From positions 175,946 to 239,945 of the forward strand of contig NZ_LMLE01000008.1 in assembly GCF_001422545.1 (NCBI RefSeq): a stretch of DNA of 64,000 nucleotides, written 5' to 3'. Of the stretch, positions 52,442 to 61,524 are shown piece by piece. How positions within the stretch are numbered: the first letter of the stretch is position 1; each line of letters opens with the position of its first letter. The position numbers were made by a program, and so were the translations under genes. This stretch comes from Pedobacter sp. Leaf41 (lineage in GTDB: Bacteria > Bacteroidota > Bacteroidia > Sphingobacteriales > Sphingobacteriaceae). The notes below the pieces were generated by a model. It saw nothing but the letters and a program-made list of their open reading frames with translations, did no database searches and was not told where the DNA came from.

Positions 52442-54304
52442 TTACTCTGATAATTCTAACCAACGCATTGTATAACCATCTTGCTTAATTTTTAGCTTTT
52501 CAATTTCATCCGAAATTTCCTGAATTTTAACATAATCTGAAGCAGTTATTTTTAGTAAACTTTTTGTCAATTCAGCTATTTTAATTTCTGCATCTGCCAT
52601 CCCTTTTTCGCATTCATCAAGTTCCTTTTGTTCTTTGAAACTCAATTTTTTGACGCTTTTAAGTGGAACTTCAGCAGCGATAGGGCTGGAGGTTTTTTTG
52701 ACTTCGATTTTTGTTTTAGGTTGTTCTAAACTTAAACGATACTCAGAATAGTTGCCATTATATATTTTTACTACCCCTTCACCTTCCATAATAAATAGCT
52801 GATCACTCATCTTGTCTAACAAGTATCTATCATGAGAAACTAGCATTAGAATACCAGGAAAGTTTTCTAAAAATTCCTCAAGTACATTTAGAGTATCAAT
52901 ATCCAGATCGTTTGTTGGTTCATCCAAAATTAAGAAGTTAGGATTTTGCATTAAAACCTTCATCAAGTTCAAACGCTTCTTCTCACCACCACTTAATTTT
53001 TCAACCATGCCATGTTGTTTCTTAGGCGGGAAGAGGAAAAGCGTTAGTAGGGCAGAAGCAGTAATAACAGATCCATCAGCCATCTTAATATACTCAGCGT
53101 CTGATTTCACAATATCAATTACCCGTTCTTTAGGATCGAAAGCTAAACCTCCTTGTTTGTAATAACCAAAAACTGTCGTTTCACCAGTATCAACTGTTCC
53201 TGCATCTGGTGCTAATTGGCTAGTAATTATATTTAATAAAGTAGATTTTCCAGTGCCGTTTTTACCTGCTAAACCGATTCTGTCTCCTTTTTTAAAGGTA
53301 TAGCTAAAATCATTAATAATTGGACGACCATCGAAAGACTTAGCTATGTGATCGATCTCGATAATTTTACCACCCTGACGAGACATTTTCATTTGGAGGT
53401 TAATAGTCTGATTGTCAGACTTTTTCTTTGTTTTTTCCTCCAAATCATAAAAAGCATTAATCCTAGCGTTAGACTTCGTTGCACGAGCCTGTGGCATGCG
53501 TCTCATCCACTCTAATTCTTTCTTCAATAGCTGCTGATTCTTATGTTGAACAGTAGCATCAAGCGCTTCTCTTTCTGATTTCTTCTCCAGATAGTAAGCA
53601 TAATTCCCATTATAATTAAAAATCTTACCCCGGTCTAATTCGACTATTGTATTGCACACATTATCTAGAAAGTACCTATCGTGTGTAACCAGAAGGATGG
53701 TTTTTTGTCCTGTAGTTAGGAGTTTTTCTAACCATTCAATCGTGTCAATATCCAAATGATTGGTTGGCTCATCTAACACTAAAATTTCAGGATCTTCAAT
53801 TAATAGCTTTGCTAAAGCTAAACGTTTCTTTTGTCCGCCAGAAAGAGTTGCTATTTTTTGTTGAAGATGAGTAATCCCCATTCTATTCAAAATGGTTTTT
53901 ATTTCATGTTCATATTCCCAGGCATTGTGTTCGCTCAGTTCTTCATATAAACGATTAAGCGTTTTCTCGTCGGGATTTGGATCCTCAATTAATTCCTCAT
54001 ACTCCTTAATCAGCTGTTGCTGTTTATTTTCTAGAGAAAAAATATGGTCGCTTATAGAGAAACCTTCAGTGAACTGTGGTTCCTGATCCAAAAAGCCGAT
54101 TTTAACTGCTTTATTTTTAACAATTTTGCCTTCGAGCGGAGGGAACCTTTCTGCTAATAATTTTAAAAGTGTACTCTTACCAGCGCCGTTAATTCCAACC
54201 AACGCTACCCGCTGACCAGAGTTGATACCAAGGGTTAAATTTTTAAATAGCCATTCATCATGATAACCATGACCTAAGCCTTCTGCCGCAATTAGTGTGC
54301 TCAA
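52442..54304 (-). CDS. ABC-F family ATPase (Uup-like)
   Basis: The 620-residue protein has two ABC domains, each with Walker A (GINGAGKST, GKNGTGKST) and signature (LSGGQKKRLALAKLL, LSGGEKKRLNLMKVL). They are joined by a basic linker, and a C-terminal coiled coil (MADAEIKIAELTKSLLKITA) matches the Uup subgroup. ABC-F proteins act on ribosomes or DNA rather than in transport; Uup binds DNA structures and ribosomes. No transmembrane segments. Confidence 0.9.
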   Translation of the reverse strand: MSTLIAAEGLGHGYHDEWLFKNLTLGINSGQRVALVGINGAGKSTLLKLLAERFPPLEGKIVKNKAVKIGFLDQEPQFTEGFSISDHIFSLENKQQQLIKEYEELIEDPNPDEKTLNRLYEELSEHNAWEYEHEIKTILNRMGITHLQQKIATLSGGQKKRLALAKLLIEDPEILVLDEPTNHLDIDTIEWLEKLLTTGQKTILLVTHDRYFLDNVCNTIVELDRGKIFNYNGNYAYYLEKKSEREALDATVQHKNQQLLKKELEWMRRMPQARATKSNARINAFYDLEEKTKKKSDNQTINLQMKMSRQGGKIIEIDHIAKSFDGRPIINDFSYTFKKGDRIGLAGKNGTGKSTLLNIITSQLAPDAGTVDTGETTVFGYYKQGGLAFDPKERVIDIVKSDAEYIKMADGSVITASALLTLFLFPPKKQHGMVEKLSGGEKKRLNLMKVLMQNPNFLILDEPTNDLDIDTLNVLEEFLENFPGILMLVSHDRYLLDKMSDQLFIMEGEGVVKIYNGNYSEYRLSLEQPKTKIEVKKTSSPIAAEVPLKSVKKLSFKEQKELDECEKGMADAEIKIAELTKSLLKITASDYVKIQEISDEIEKLKIKQDGYTMRWLELSE

Positions 54305-54853
54305 TTTTTTTGTATTTCGGTTTTATAAAGGAAAATTAGTGCAAAAGTAAGGATAAAATATTTGGTAGGTTGTATAGATATCTCAAAGCAGCTATGTATC
54401 AATCAAAAATGGCAAAATATTGATATGTAATTAGCTGGTGAATTGCAAACCGATGAAATAAGAGATCATAAAGGAGTTGCTACATGAATTGCAAAAAACG
54501 AAAACAGCGACTGGAATCGCTCCGCCGCTGCTTCAATCATTAACTAAAACTAAACTTTATCTTTTGAAAGGATTAATTCCTTATCTTATATTTTATATTG
54601 AAAATCCTGAGCTTTCATTTTAATATAAGACTACATTCTGATTGTATTGTTGCAGCTGAATAGCCAGAAATATACCAGCATGGGTAATTTATCGACCAAC
54701 ACTGTTAACTATCAGACGAACAGAAAAAATTATTTGAAAATGGTTGCTGTCAAAAAGGGAGTGCGTCTTCACGCTTCTTTCCTGGGCCAACAGTAGATGT
54801 TTATTTTATTCTAAATTTTCGGTAAATTGTAAAAACCAACAACTATCATATTA
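54305..54853. other. Non-coding stretch between ABC-F gene and degraded gene remnant
   Basis: About 550 bases, A/T-rich, no convincing gene, promoter or clear hairpin. A TCGCTCCGCCGCTGC G/C-rich island near 54518-54532 stands out. The region looks like decayed or spacer DNA. Confidence 0.5.
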
Positions 54854-55493
54854 TGAACCGACCATCAAAATTTATAAAGCCCGGAGAGCTTTTACGAGTT
54901 TATTCTACGATCATAGTTAATGAAGTAACAGCCTTAGAATACTATATTTTGTAAAAAATGGCTCCCAAATATTTGCCACAATGGATAAAGTTCAAGGAAG
55001 AAGGGCACATCCAGTAAATTTTAAAAATAATACACTAATTTTTGACGCCGATAGAGACGGGAATAAGGTCTATAGATTTGTACTTGGTAAATTAGTTGTT
55101 GGCCAGATTAAAAAGCTGAAATCATTCGAATATAAAAACCTAAGCTTTGATACGGCATACCTTCAACATGCTCAAGTTGATAAAATTTACACGGCTACTA
55201 GGTTTGAAGATAAAGTATATCAAATGATGGATATGGTAGATCTACCTCAACCAACAAAATATTTGGTATTTAATGGAGCTAAATGGCCGTAGACCATATT
55301 TCCGTATTTGATAGAAGATGCAAGTTCGAGCTGTTACAAGGTTACATCAAGAGCCTGGAAAGGTAAATCATTTGACGTGGATTGTACAGGAGTTAGCATC
55401 AATAAATATGGAGGAAACTCTGCCAAAATCCTGGTACAAAAAAGTGATTCTCCTTTGGTATTGTTATTTATAGAAAATTTAAATCTACTCTGA
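54854..55493 (+). pseudogene. Degraded gene remnant of unknown family
   Basis: Consecutive pieces read like one broken gene. 54854-54955 encodes MNRPSKFIKPGELLRVYS and about 15 more residues, then stops. In another frame, ending at 55292, is a 103-residue frame from 54981 (MDKVQGRRAHPVNFKNNTLI, FDADRDGNKVYRFVLGKLVV, YNLSFDTAYLQ-like). The same frame reopens after the stop at 55290-55292 with DASSSCYKVTSRAWKGKSFD to 55493. Multiple lesions (a frameshift near 54945 and an in-frame stop) are consistent with decay. No family was recognised. The 103-residue frame alone could still be translated. Confidence 0.45.
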
Positions 55494-55905
55494 AGCTTAA
55501 ATATTCATTTTCTTTTTGTGTCATTAGCGTTTTTGCTGCTTTACCCTTGTCTTTATAGCCCAGTAAGTGCAAAGTTCCATGGATCATGATGCGGCAAACT
55601 TCATCAAATTCTGTTGTTTTGAAAGTTTTTGCATTTTCTTTTACACGTTCAATGCTGATGAAAATATCACTGACAATCAACTTTTCCTCATCAGAGTTGT
55701 CGAAAGTAATAATATCAGTATAAGTGTCGTGATTTAAATACTGTTGGTTAATACCTAGTAAATATTCATCGCTGCAGAAAATGAAATTGAGTTCCTGTAA
55801 TCTAAAGCCCTCCTTTTCAATCGTTGCTTTAATCCATTTCTTAACCTTAAGTTTTTGAGGAAGATTGTAAGTAACCGATTCTGTAAAAAATGAAATTGCA
55901 GGCAT
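55468..55905 (-). CDS. ybeY: Endoribonuclease YbeY
   Basis: YbeY matures the 16S rRNA 3' end and helps ribosome quality control. The 145-residue protein has the metal site MIHGTLHLLGYKDKGKAAKT; the third ligand position has Asp in YKD instead of the classical DH, as is usual in Bacteroidota. The gene sits near mnmG and DUF4175, a conserved cluster in the phylum. The ATG at 55905 fits the family length. Confidence 0.93.
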   Translation of the reverse strand: MPAISFFTESVTYNLPQKLKVKKWIKATIEKEGFRLQELNFIFCSDEYLLGINQQYLNHDTYTDIITFDNSDEEKLIVSDIFISIERVKENAKTFKTTEFDEVCRIMIHGTLHLLGYKDKGKAAKTLMTQKENEYLSFRVDLNFL

Positions 55906-55971
55906 GTGGATATGTTTAAAGCCGCAAATTTAAGAAATAAAAATTAGGGGAGAATAGAAGTTATGCATGAG

Positions 55972-56032
55972 GCTGTCATACTGAATTCATTTCAGGGTCT
56001 TTCTACATTTCGATGCTGAAATGAATTAAACA
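55972..56032. repeat. TGTCAT-type palindromic repeat
   Basis: AATTCATTTCAG (55984-55995) pairs perfectly with CTGAAATGAATT (56016-56027); TGTCATAC precedes it and CATGAG follows. Related to repeats at 43586-43675 and 44930-44992. Confidence 0.65.
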
Positions 56033-56049
56033 TGAGGGATTGATTTATC

Positions 56050-59000
56050 CTACCTCACCATATTCAATGATTTCAAATATTCGGCGATTTTATTTTTATA
56101 ATAATAATTCAAACCAGGAGGCAATTTCTGCAACATATCGTTTCCATTTTGTTGTTGCTTTTTAAAGTCATCAACCATTTTTTGGTAAGATGGTGGAAAT
56201 TCCTTCGCTGCTTTACTCTCTCGTTTTGAATCCTCTTCCTGGTCGCGTTCTGCTTTTTCTGCTTCCAAAAGCTTGGTTAACAAGTCTTTCTGTCTATTTA
56301 AGGTTTCTTGCTGTAAACGTTTATTCACCAAGTCGCTTTCTGTTTGCTTCATTTCCTTAATGGCCTCATTTAGATTGCCCATTTTTCCCGAACCGTTTTT
56401 ATTTTCTTCACGGTTGATTTTTTCCAAAGCCTGGCGAATCATCTGCTGTTGCTGTGCCATTTTTCCAAACTCCTGGCTCATTTCGCCTTTGCCCGCCTTG
56501 CCTTGATTACCCCCAGATTTTTGCATCTGCTCACGAACCTTTTGCATACTTTTATTTAGCTGCTCCTGCATTTGCGAGAGCTGCTTCATACCCTGTTTCT
56601 GTTTTTTGCCACTTCCAGGCTTCGCGTTTTTTTGCATGTTCTGCAATTGATTCAAAGCCTCACTCAACATCAAACTCAAATTGTTAATTGATGTCATGGT
56701 ATACTGCTGATAGCGATTGGCCTCTGGAGTTCTTCGCTCGCCAAGACTTTCCAAACTTTTATCAACATTGAAATTAATCTTATTCATCTCCTCGTTCACC
56801 GTCGATTCAATTTGAGGAACACGCTTACTCAACGCGTACAAACTGTCAGCGATGGTTTTCAGGTTATCTTTAATGCTGCGTTGCTTTTGAACGTTGCCAA
56901 TATAGGATGGATCAGCTGAAGTCATTTTTTTTAAAGTTAACATCACCTTTTCCTGCTCAAAAGAAGTATTCAGCAAGTTTTCAAGGAGCTTACGTAACTC
57001 TTTCGCATTTAGGTTGTTTTCCATTTCCTCGCCTTGCTGCTGCATTTCGCTCATTTTTTTCGAAAGTTTTTCCATCTGCTCACCAGCTTTTTGTTGCTTC
57101 TGACTAGCGCCTTTCGAATCTTTTTTATCTAGCGCATCCTTACTATCTTGTTGATCTTTTTCAATATCCTGCAGCTCTTTTTCAGGGTTTTCGAAGGGAT
57201 TAGGTTTTTCTAACGACTGATTTTTGTCTTCCAGTTTCTTCAAATCATCCTTTAAATCCTTCATTTCCTTATTTAAGGCATTCTGCTTTTGTTTAAGCGA
57301 TTCGTTATCTTGCTTTTTATCAACCGTTTCCTTGCTCAGTGCCTTTTGCTCTTTAGCCAATTCATTTAAACGATCGATGTCGTTTTGCAAGTTTTGCTCA
57401 AATTCTAGCTGTTTGTAAAGTTCTAAAATTCTGTCGAGTTCATTTTTGAGCGTTTTATTATCCAATTGCATCTTTGAAAGTTCATTTTGCGTTTGGTCTT
57501 TATTTTTCTCATTCATTAGGTTTTGAAGTTTCTTCAAAAGCTCCTTTGTTTTTTCATCCAATACATGATCAAATAAATCCTTAATCTGCTTTTGCTTCTC
57601 CAAAAGCTCTTCTGTTTGCAATTGGTCTTCCTGCTGCTGAATATTTTTATCGTTTTGCTCTTTAATTTGTTTCACTGCCTCATCCAGTTGTTTTTGTTTA
57701 TCCAGCAAAGCCTCAATTTGCTTTTTATCTTCAAATGAGATCTGCTTTTTATCGATTAAGCTTTCGGCAACTTTTTTACTCTCTTTTTCGACAGTATTGG
57801 CTAAACGAATAGCCGATTGTACTTTTTGCTTTAACGCCTGGCTGTTAGCGCTTACTTGCTCAGCTGTTTCTTTTTTTGTAGGCTGCTTAAATGTTTTAAT
57901 CTCCGAACGGGTAATTTTTGAGCCATTAACACCATCATTATCAGCTACTTCAAAATAATATTCTATTTCTTGGCCAGGCTTTGCCAATGCCGATTTTAAA
58001 TCCCAGAAGAAGAAAAATCTATTTTCAGTTATATTGGTTTTGATAGAGATATTTTTGCTGACCGTACTAATTACCTTATTGTTTTCCCTAATGTTATACT
58101 TAAAACTCAATCTACTAAAACCATAGTCATCCGTAACCTGTCCACTGAAATAAATGGCTTTATTGCTAATTGAATCGGGCTTTTCCTCGATTTGAATAGC
58201 TGGAGATTGATCTTTAATTACCGTAATTTGATGAGATAGAGAATCCGAAAGCGTTACAAAATCATTTTTTGGGCTAATGCTATATTTTGAATTATTGCGG
58301 ATCGTGGCATTAAATGCTGATTCATCATCATCCACCTTCAACACAATTTCTTTACCATTTAGCGTAAATAGCAGCGAATTGCTTTGGCCGGTTTTGAAAC
58401 TCCAGGTCACACGAGTTCCTTCGGGTAGAAGGATATCGCCAACGTTAGCAATCACCTCAGCTTTTTTGCCTAAGTAAGATGGATAATTTAAAGTTGCCGA
58501 TGCATTCAATAACTCCGGACGAGGCTTCACGGTCACCATAAAAACTGAAGAACTAAATCCGCCGCCTTTAAAAATCAGTTTTTTATCACTCTGAATATTT
58601 TTAATGTTGTAATTGAACTGGCTGAGGGTTTCCTTCTTAAGTTTATAAGTGTTTTTTCCATCTTCAACATAGACTTCGGCAGGCAATTCATTACCAGCCA
58701 ATTTCAAATTTATCGTTACATCATCGCCCTGCGTAACAGCTAGATTTTTGTTCAAAACCGTGAAACTAAAAGGTGCATTCGGAGCAATGTATTCATCATA
58801 TTTGAAGAAACTATTGGTTCCCTCGCGAAGAATGGCAGGTGCAATCAGGGCAATTAATAAAATAATAGAAAGCGGAACGAACAGGTATTTCAAGTATTTC
58901 CGATTATCGTTTATCCGAACGGCGGTATAAAATGGTACGGGTTTCAACTCCAGAATTTTCTGATCGATGCTCGCCATAATTAACTGATTATTTTCTGGCA

Positions 59001-59367
59001 AATTTTCGGAAAGTTTATGGAGTTGTAAAGTATTTAAAAGCTTGTCCTTAATATCGGAAAAGTGGTTCCCAATAATTACTGAAGCTTCGTCGAAAGACAG
59101 ATGTTTGCCTAATTTCAACATCGAGAGCAGAGGTTTTATAATTAAAAAACCTATCAATAGTAAGCCCAGTAATAAGTAAGCGAAGAAAATAAAAGTTTTT
59201 AAGCCTGCAGTTGGGTTTAGATAATATAGACTTAAGAAAACAAGCAAATACAAACCGAGCAATATTGCGGCGGCATAAATGGCACCACGTAAAATCTTAT
59301 TTAAATAAAATTTACGGATAAATTCATCTATCTTCCTCAACAAATCGTTGTAATTATTGCTTACCAT
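56050..59367 (-). CDS. DUF4175 family large membrane protein
   Basis: This long protein (1105 residues from the preferred ATG at 59367; the frame opens at 59415) has three N-terminal membrane helices (GAIYAAAILLGLYLLVFLSL, FIFFAYLLLGLLLIGFLIIK, LFVPLSIILLIALIAPAI). A beta-rich extracytoplasmic region follows (about 220-490), and then a very long Gln/Lys/Glu-rich coiled coil to the C-terminus. DUF4175 proteins are widespread in Bacteroidota and are usually next to ybeY/mnmG, as here. Function is unknown; architecture suggests a membrane scaffold. Confidence 0.9.
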   Translation of the reverse strand: MVSNNYNDLLRKIDEFIRKFYLNKILRGAIYAAAILLGLYLLVFLSLYYLNPTAGLKTFIFFAYLLLGLLLIGFLIIKPLLSMLKLGKHLSFDEASVIIGNHFSDIKDKLLNTLQLHKLSENLPENNQLIMASIDQKILELKPVPFYTAVRINDNRKYLKYLFVPLSIILLIALIAPAILREGTNSFFKYDEYIAPNAPFSFTVLNKNLAVTQGDDVTINLKLAGNELPAEVYVEDGKNTYKLKKETLSQFNYNIKNIQSDKKLIFKGGGFSSSVFMVTVKPRPELLNASATLNYPSYLGKKAEVIANVGDILLPEGTRVTWSFKTGQSNSLLFTLNGKEIVLKVDDDESAFNATIRNNSKYSISPKNDFVTLSDSLSHQITVIKDQSPAIQIEEKPDSISNKAIYFSGQVTDDYGFSRLSFKYNIRENNKVISTVSKNISIKTNITENRFFFFWDLKSALAKPGQEIEYYFEVADNDGVNGSKITRSEIKTFKQPTKKETAEQVSANSQALKQKVQSAIRLANTVEKESKKVAESLIDKKQISFEDKKQIEALLDKQKQLDEAVKQIKEQNDKNIQQQEDQLQTEELLEKQKQIKDLFDHVLDEKTKELLKKLQNLMNEKNKDQTQNELSKMQLDNKTLKNELDRILELYKQLEFEQNLQNDIDRLNELAKEQKALSKETVDKKQDNESLKQKQNALNKEMKDLKDDLKKLEDKNQSLEKPNPFENPEKELQDIEKDQQDSKDALDKKDSKGASQKQQKAGEQMEKLSKKMSEMQQQGEEMENNLNAKELRKLLENLLNTSFEQEKVMLTLKKMTSADPSYIGNVQKQRSIKDNLKTIADSLYALSKRVPQIESTVNEEMNKINFNVDKSLESLGERRTPEANRYQQYTMTSINNLSLMLSEALNQLQNMQKNAKPGSGKKQKQGMKQLSQMQEQLNKSMQKVREQMQKSGGNQGKAGKGEMSQEFGKMAQQQQMIRQALEKINREENKNGSGKMGNLNEAIKEMKQTESDLVNKRLQQETLNRQKDLLTKLLEAEKAERDQEEDSKRESKAAKEFPPSYQKMVDDFKKQQQNGNDMLQKLPPGLNYYYKNKIAEYLKSLNMVR

Positions 59368-59415
59368 ATCAACGTAAATGTAAAAATTGTTCCCATCAAT
59401 TAAAAGAAACCCCAT

Positions 59416-59898
59416 TAAGGTAACGCGTTTATTTCAAATTGTTTATTTGAAAGATATAATAAAGGTTTGGAAAACAATGTGTAGTGTTTCATGGAGGTTT
59501 TCAGTCCCGCTTTTTGCTGCTCTCGATGAAGAATCGGGATTCGCGGCAATCGGGTTTATTTAATAAAGTTTGTTGCTTTTGGCGTAACATCCACCCAAAA
59601 CCCCTTCTATTTTAGAAAGAGAGCGGTATCTGCAAAGGCAATTTTTAAATCTATCATTGGCCTTATGGGTTAACCCACCCACTTAAATATTGGTTTCAAT
59701 ATTTAACAAGAACAATTCAATCCCTTCCTTATTTCAAGGAGCGGGAAGGGGTGGTTTTTCATTTCCGTTCGGCTTTAGCCATCGGCACGATTAATCTAAA
59801 AATATTTATCTTGGATAATTAATACAAAGGTTACATAGATTTTAAACTGGTATTCCAATAAAAATCTACTTTTGATTTTTTGTACAATCACCCCAAAT
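59416..59898. other. Intergenic region with palindromic repeats
   Basis: No gene. About 59508-59555 (TCCCGCTTTTTGCTGCTCTC, then GAAGAATCGGGATTCGCGGC and AATCGGG) resembles a frequent Sphingobacteriaceae intergenic repeat with inner dyads. About 59726-59758 holds CCCTTCCTTATTTC/AAGGAGCGGGAAGGG. Promoter elements for the downstream GDPD-GH16 gene were not clearly visible. Confidence 0.5.
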
Positions 59899-61401
59899 AT
59901 GAAACGAGCACTTATTTTAACAAGCATGGTATTTATTTTTACCACCTCTTTTGCCCAAAAATTTAACTGGAATAAAAATCAGGTGATTGCACATCGCGGT
60001 GCATGGAAAAAAAATAAATTTCCCGAAAATTCCATTGCATCCCTGAATGAAGCAGTGAGATTAGGTTGTTATGGTTCGGAATTCGATGTATGGATGACCG
60101 CCGATAAAGTACTTGTTGTAAACCACGATGGTGAATTTCAAGGTTTGACAATTGAGAAGGTTAAATATGAAGAACTTTTAACCAAAACCATGAGCAATGG
60201 CGAGAAAATCCCAACTTTAGAAGCTTACCTAAAAGAAGGTAAGAAACAAAAAACAACCAAATTGATTCTAGAAATAAAACCATCGCTAGTTAGCAAAGAA
60301 CGAGGTATTGAGCTTACTAATGCCTGTATCGATATGGTTAAAAAAGTAGGAGTTTTAGATTGGACAGAATATATTAGTTTCGACTATGATTATTGCAAAC
60401 GCATTCTGGAGGTTCTTCCAAAAGCAAAAGTAGCTTACCTGAGAGGAGAGATCAGCGCTGAACAAATGAAGGCCGACAAACTGACTGGCGTTGATTACCA
60501 CTATAGCATCTATCAAAAAGATGGCTGGATAGAAAATGCACACAAATTAGGCTTAACAGTAAATGCCTGGACAGTAAACACTGCTCCAGAAATGCAATGG
60601 TTATTGGCGCACAATGTTGATTATATAACTACAAACGAGCCAGAATTGACTTTTGAAGAAATAAAAAAAGCACCAGTTGCATTAGGTTGGAAGTTAAAGT
60701 GGGCAGATGAATTTGATGACAAAGGCTTGCCGCTAAGCAAAAATTGGGGTTATGACGTTGGTGGAAAAGGATGGGGAAATAACGAGCTTCAATACTATAC
60801 CGAGGCTGATACTGCCAACGCCAAAAATGTTAAAGGAAGTTTGAACATCACTGCAGTTAAAGCAGATAAAGAAACCAATAAATACACATCAGCCAGATTG
60901 GTGAGTAAAAATAAATTTGATTTCAAATATGGCAGGGTAGAGGTGCGGGCAATGTTGCCAAAAGGAAGGGGTTTGTGGCCGGCTATTTGGGCACTTCCTA
61001 CCGATTGGAAATACGGTGGTTGGCCTAAAAGTGGGGAAATAGACATTATGGAGCATGTAGGTTATGAGCCCGATAGTGTTTATGGAACGGTACACACTGA
61101 GAAATTTAATCACGTACTTAAAACTCAGGTAGGCAAAGGCGTAAAGATAAATCCTTACAATGCTTATCATATTTACGCGGTAGAGTGGTTTAAAGACAGA
61201 ATTGAATTTTTTGTAGATGATCAAAAATATTTAACCTTCAAAAATACAGGTAAAGGTCCTGCCGATTGGCCATTTGATCAAAACTTTCATGTGATTTTGA
61301 ATTTAGCTGTTGGCGGAAATTGGGGAGGAAAAAACGGAGTTGATGATGCTATTTTTCCAGCAACGATGAAAGTGGATTATGTGAGGGTTTACCAGAAATA
61401 G
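59899..61401 (+). CDS. Secreted GDPD-GH16 fusion (glycerophosphodiester phosphodiesterase + glycoside hydrolase 16)
   Basis: The 500-residue protein starts with a signal peptide (MKRALILTSMVFIFTTSFAQ); the frame opens earlier at a TTG (59872) but the ATG at 59899 is preferred. Domain 1 (about 28-255) is GDPD: HRG at 32-34, PEN near 42-44, SEFDVWMTADKVLVVNHDGE and a C-terminal VNAWTVNTAPEMQWLLAH. Domain 2 (about 265-500) is GH16: WADEFD, WPAIWALPTDWKYGG, catalytic GEIDIME (Glu380, Asp382, Glu385) and VDYVRVYQK. The first releases alcohols from glycerophosphodiesters, the second cleaves beta-glucans or related glycans. This fusion is uncommon. It precedes the phospholipase C gene. Confidence 0.9.
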   Translation: MKRALILTSMVFIFTTSFAQKFNWNKNQVIAHRGAWKKNKFPENSIASLNEAVRLGCYGSEFDVWMTADKVLVVNHDGEFQGLTIEKVKYEELLTKTMSNGEKIPTLEAYLKEGKKQKTTKLILEIKPSLVSKERGIELTNACIDMVKKVGVLDWTEYISFDYDYCKRILEVLPKAKVAYLRGEISAEQMKADKLTGVDYHYSIYQKDGWIENAHKLGLTVNAWTVNTAPEMQWLLAHNVDYITTNEPELTFEEIKKAPVALGWKLKWADEFDDKGLPLSKNWGYDVGGKGWGNNELQYYTEADTANAKNVKGSLNITAVKADKETNKYTSARLVSKNKFDFKYGRVEVRAMLPKGRGLWPAIWALPTDWKYGGWPKSGEIDIMEHVGYEPDSVYGTVHTEKFNHVLKTQVGKGVKINPYNAYHIYAVEWFKDRIEFFVDDQKYLTFKNTGKGPADWPFDQNFHVILNLAVGGNWGGKNGVDDAIFPATMKVDYVRVYQK

Positions 61402-61524
61402 GGTTTTAAATAATATTTACACAAATTGCGTTCATAAGTTTTTTACATCAAGAATTAAGACTCCCGCTAACAGACTCGCTACTTATTCATAACTTGCAGT
61501 ATCTAAGCTATATTGGTATAATTT

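Noticed and set aside
56273..57418. Several plus-strand frames opposite the DUF4175 gene
   Set aside because: They are antisense to a Gln/Lys-rich coiled coil and are rich in Phe, Ser, Cys and Leu, as expected for shadow frames.
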